From Pseudomonadota bacterium (GTDB lineage Bacteria; Pseudomonadota; Alphaproteobacteria; Caulobacterales; Caulobacteraceae), in assembly GCA_023424215.1 (NCBI GenBank), contig JAFAEC010000013.1, forward strand, positions 1 to 6,946: a stretch of 6,946 nucleotides of DNA, given 5' to 3'. The notes below the pieces were generated by a model. The model did no database searches and was not told the origin of the DNA. It saw nothing but the letters and a program-made list of their open reading frames with translations. Positions 5,806 through 6,946 of the stretch are shown here, one piece after another. The position numbers and the translations under genes are program-made. Positions within the stretch are counted from its first letter, which is position 1, and the number at the start of each line of letters is the position of its first letter.

Positions 5806-6946
5806 CCGCACACCCCCTGCTTGACCAGATAGGCCTCGAACTTCCGCGCCGCGGGGTCGGCAATCTCCGGCCCGATTTCGCCGTAGTGGTGGTCGCCCAG
5901 GTCGCCGATGTGCTTGCGGCTCTGCAGGGTGCGGCTGGCAATGCCGTCGTCGTCCAGCCCGGCGTTCTTCATCCAGGTGAAGGCCGTGTCGCGCAGGTCC
6001 TGGTCGCGGATCGTCGCGCAGCTGGCCAGCTTCTTCGCCGCCGCCTGCCGCACCTTGTCGAACTGGCGGCGGTAGTGCGAGCCCTCGCGGTCGTAGGGCT
6101 GGCCGGTCGCCTCGCTGACGATGACGTGGGTGGGGTGGGCGTCCATCTTCTGCTGGCGGGCCTTGATGACGGCGACGCGGGCGCGGCCCATGGCGGTCAG
6201 CGGCGTGCCGCCGACCCGGCCGGTCTTGGCCCGGCCGTCCACGCCGGTGAAGGCGCGACCGTCGACCAGCCGCGACCAGGGCAGCTGGGTGCGGTCGACC
6301 AGCGACCACGACAGATCGAGGCCCAGCACGATGCTGTCGGCGATCGAGTGCAGGCCCAGCTCGTCGGCGGTGGCGACCATGAGGCGGAACTGCTCGACGG
6401 TCCACGGGGCGACCCGGCCGGGCGGGGTGGCGCGGCGGACGTCCGAGGCCCAATCGCGGCGGATGGTCGAGGACTGATGCGTCTGGCACCACTTCAACCA
6501 GGCCGAGGCGGCGGCGAGGACGGCATAGGCCTGATGCTGGCCGGCCTGGGCGTGCAGGGCCCAATAGGCGGTGTACAGCGGGTTCTGCATCCCCGCGCGC
6601 GTCTCGGCCGGCTGCAGCACGGTGACGTGGGCGGCCTTCACCGCCGCCGTCTGCCGGGTGTAGCGGTCCTGCGCCCCGGCGTCGGCCCTGTCGGGCAGGG
6701 CGGCGAAGCCGGCCAGGGTGTCGACCAGCCGTTTCAGGCTCTTGCGATAGCCGTCCTGCGTCTTGGGGGCGAGGCCGCCGGTGACGACGCCGCGGGCGTC
6801 CCGGGCCCCTGCAAACTCGCGGCTGGCGTACCAGGCGTCCATCAGCCTGCCGATCGACAGGCGGTCGGTGGGCACGGGCAGGGCGCCCGGCGCGGCCTCG
6901 ACCGCGCCGGCCGGGGCGATGGCGGCGAAGTCGGCCGGGACCGGCT
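5802..6946 (-). CDS. Tyrosine recombinase/integrase (divergent catalytic residues), 5' end outside window
   Basis: The frame is open to the right edge. The first internal start is a GTG at 6875 (357 residues to the stop) with no Shine-Dalgarno, and about 23 Ala/Pro-rich codons precede it, so the true start is probably outside the window. Numbering from the GTG, residues about 5-135 form the helical SAM-like DNA-binding domain (L-x-D-A-W-Y, K-T-x-x-x-Y-x-x-x-L). The catalytic domain runs from about 155. It shows the box I helix with LPWSRL, the beta-hairpin Lys (AKTGR, Lys217), box II QDLRDT with Arg295, and the terminal HHYG with Tyr331 as nucleophile, followed by the A-x-x-K-F-E-A-Y helix. 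By eye, Ser191 replaces the box I Arg, Gln292 the box II His, and Gln318 the box III Gly-His histidine. Gln in QDLRDT is familiar in an alphaproteobacterial subfamily; the other two changes are odder. It presumably recombines the tRNA-Lys att site beside it and overlaps the 63-aa gene by 4 nt. Confidence 0.88.
   Translation of the reverse strand, partial: PVPADFAAIAPAGAVEAAPGALPVPTDRLSIGRLMDAWYASREFAGARDARGVVTGGLAPKTQDGYRKSLKRLVDTLAGFAALPDRADAGAQDRYTRQTAAVKAAHVTVLQPAETRAGMQNPLYTAYWALHAQAGQHQAYAVLAAASAWLKWCQTHQSSTIRRDWASDVRRATPPGRVAPWTVEQFRLMVATADELGLHSIADSIVLGLDLSWSLVDRTQLPWSRLVDGRAFTGVDGRAKTGRVGGTPLTAMGRARVAVIKARQQKMDAHPTHVIVSEATGQPYDREGSHYRRQFDKVRQAAAKKLASCATIRDQDLRDTAFTWMKNAGLDDDGIASRTLQSRKHIGDLGDHHYGEIGPEIADPAARKFEAYLVKQGVCG
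5813..5818 (-). promoter_or_regulatory. Ribosome binding site of the 63-aa gene
   Basis: AGGGGG on the minus strand, inside the last codons of the integrase, lies 7 nt before the GTG at 5805. A GTG two codons earlier (5809-5811) would be only 1 nt away, so the overlapping start is preferred. Confidence 0.6.

Larger units (their letters stand above)
5472..6946. mobile_element. End of an integrative element inserted at tRNA-Lys(CTT), runs off the right edge
   Basis: The element starts at the truncated tRNA (5472-5516) and extends right through non-coding DNA, a 63-aa gene and a tyrosine recombinase gene. The integrase lies within 300 bp of the att repeat, as usual for genomic islands and prophages. 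Because the tRNA is on the minus strand and only its 3' part is left here, the complete tRNA should lie at the other end, to the right. Whether it is a prophage, an ICE or another island cannot be told: no phage structural or conjugation genes are in view. Confidence 0.8.

Noticed and set aside
5614..6564. A 316-codon minus-strand frame ending with the 63-aa gene.
   Set aside because: Only its last 63 codons look like protein. The upstream part is an Arg/Pro-rich shadow of the integrase in another frame.
1..6946. CRISPR array, insertion sequence or rRNA.
   Set aside because: No regularly spaced repeats, transposase motifs or rRNA-like stretches were seen on either strand.

Overview
The window is GC-rich, densely coding DNA that looks like an alphaproteobacterium of the Caulobacterales (Brevundimonas/Caulobacter type). 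The basis is codon bias, a GH47 mannosidase of the kind known from Caulobacter, a Tat-exported enzyme next to a GH92 lipoprotein, and the alphaproteobacterial form of a WR-repeat low-complexity protein. The genus is an inference.

Layout. Positions 1-144 (+) hold the last 47 codons of an S9-family serine peptidase. A bidirectional rho-independent terminator (152-187) separates it from a minus-strand gene (206-1090) for a Gly/Ser/Gln/Tyr-rich, largely disordered protein ending in a tandem 15-residue WR repeat. Divergent from that gene is a Tat-exported GH47 alpha-mannosidase (1223-2620, +). It converges, across a perfect 17-bp hairpin, on a GH92 alpha-mannosidase lipoprotein (2666-5014, -). Upstream of GH92 on the same strand lies a small two-helix membrane protein with a Cys cluster (5099-5356), followed by intergenic DNA carrying a perfect 16-bp palindrome.

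From 5472 the sequence changes character. Positions 5472-5516 are the 3' 45 nt of a tRNA-Lys(CTT) gene on the minus strand, cut off exactly at the 5' edge of the anticodon loop. Beyond it come about 100 bp of non-coding DNA with short repeats, a 63-aa gene (5614-5805, -) overlapping its upstream neighbour by 4 nt, and a tyrosine recombinase (5802 to the right edge, -; N-terminus outside the window). This is the classic arrangement of an integrative element inserted in a tRNA gene. The host chromosome is to the left, the element is to the right, and the intact tRNA-Lys is expected at the far end of the element, outside the window.

How the genes work together. The GH47 and GH92 enzymes plausibly form a small exported alpha-mannoside-degrading locus: a periplasmic alpha-1,2-mannosidase and a membrane-anchored exo-mannosidase. 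The integrase and the 63-aa protein are translationally coupled and belong to the mobile element. The recombinase lacks several canonical catalytic residues by eye alignment, which is the least expected feature of the window.
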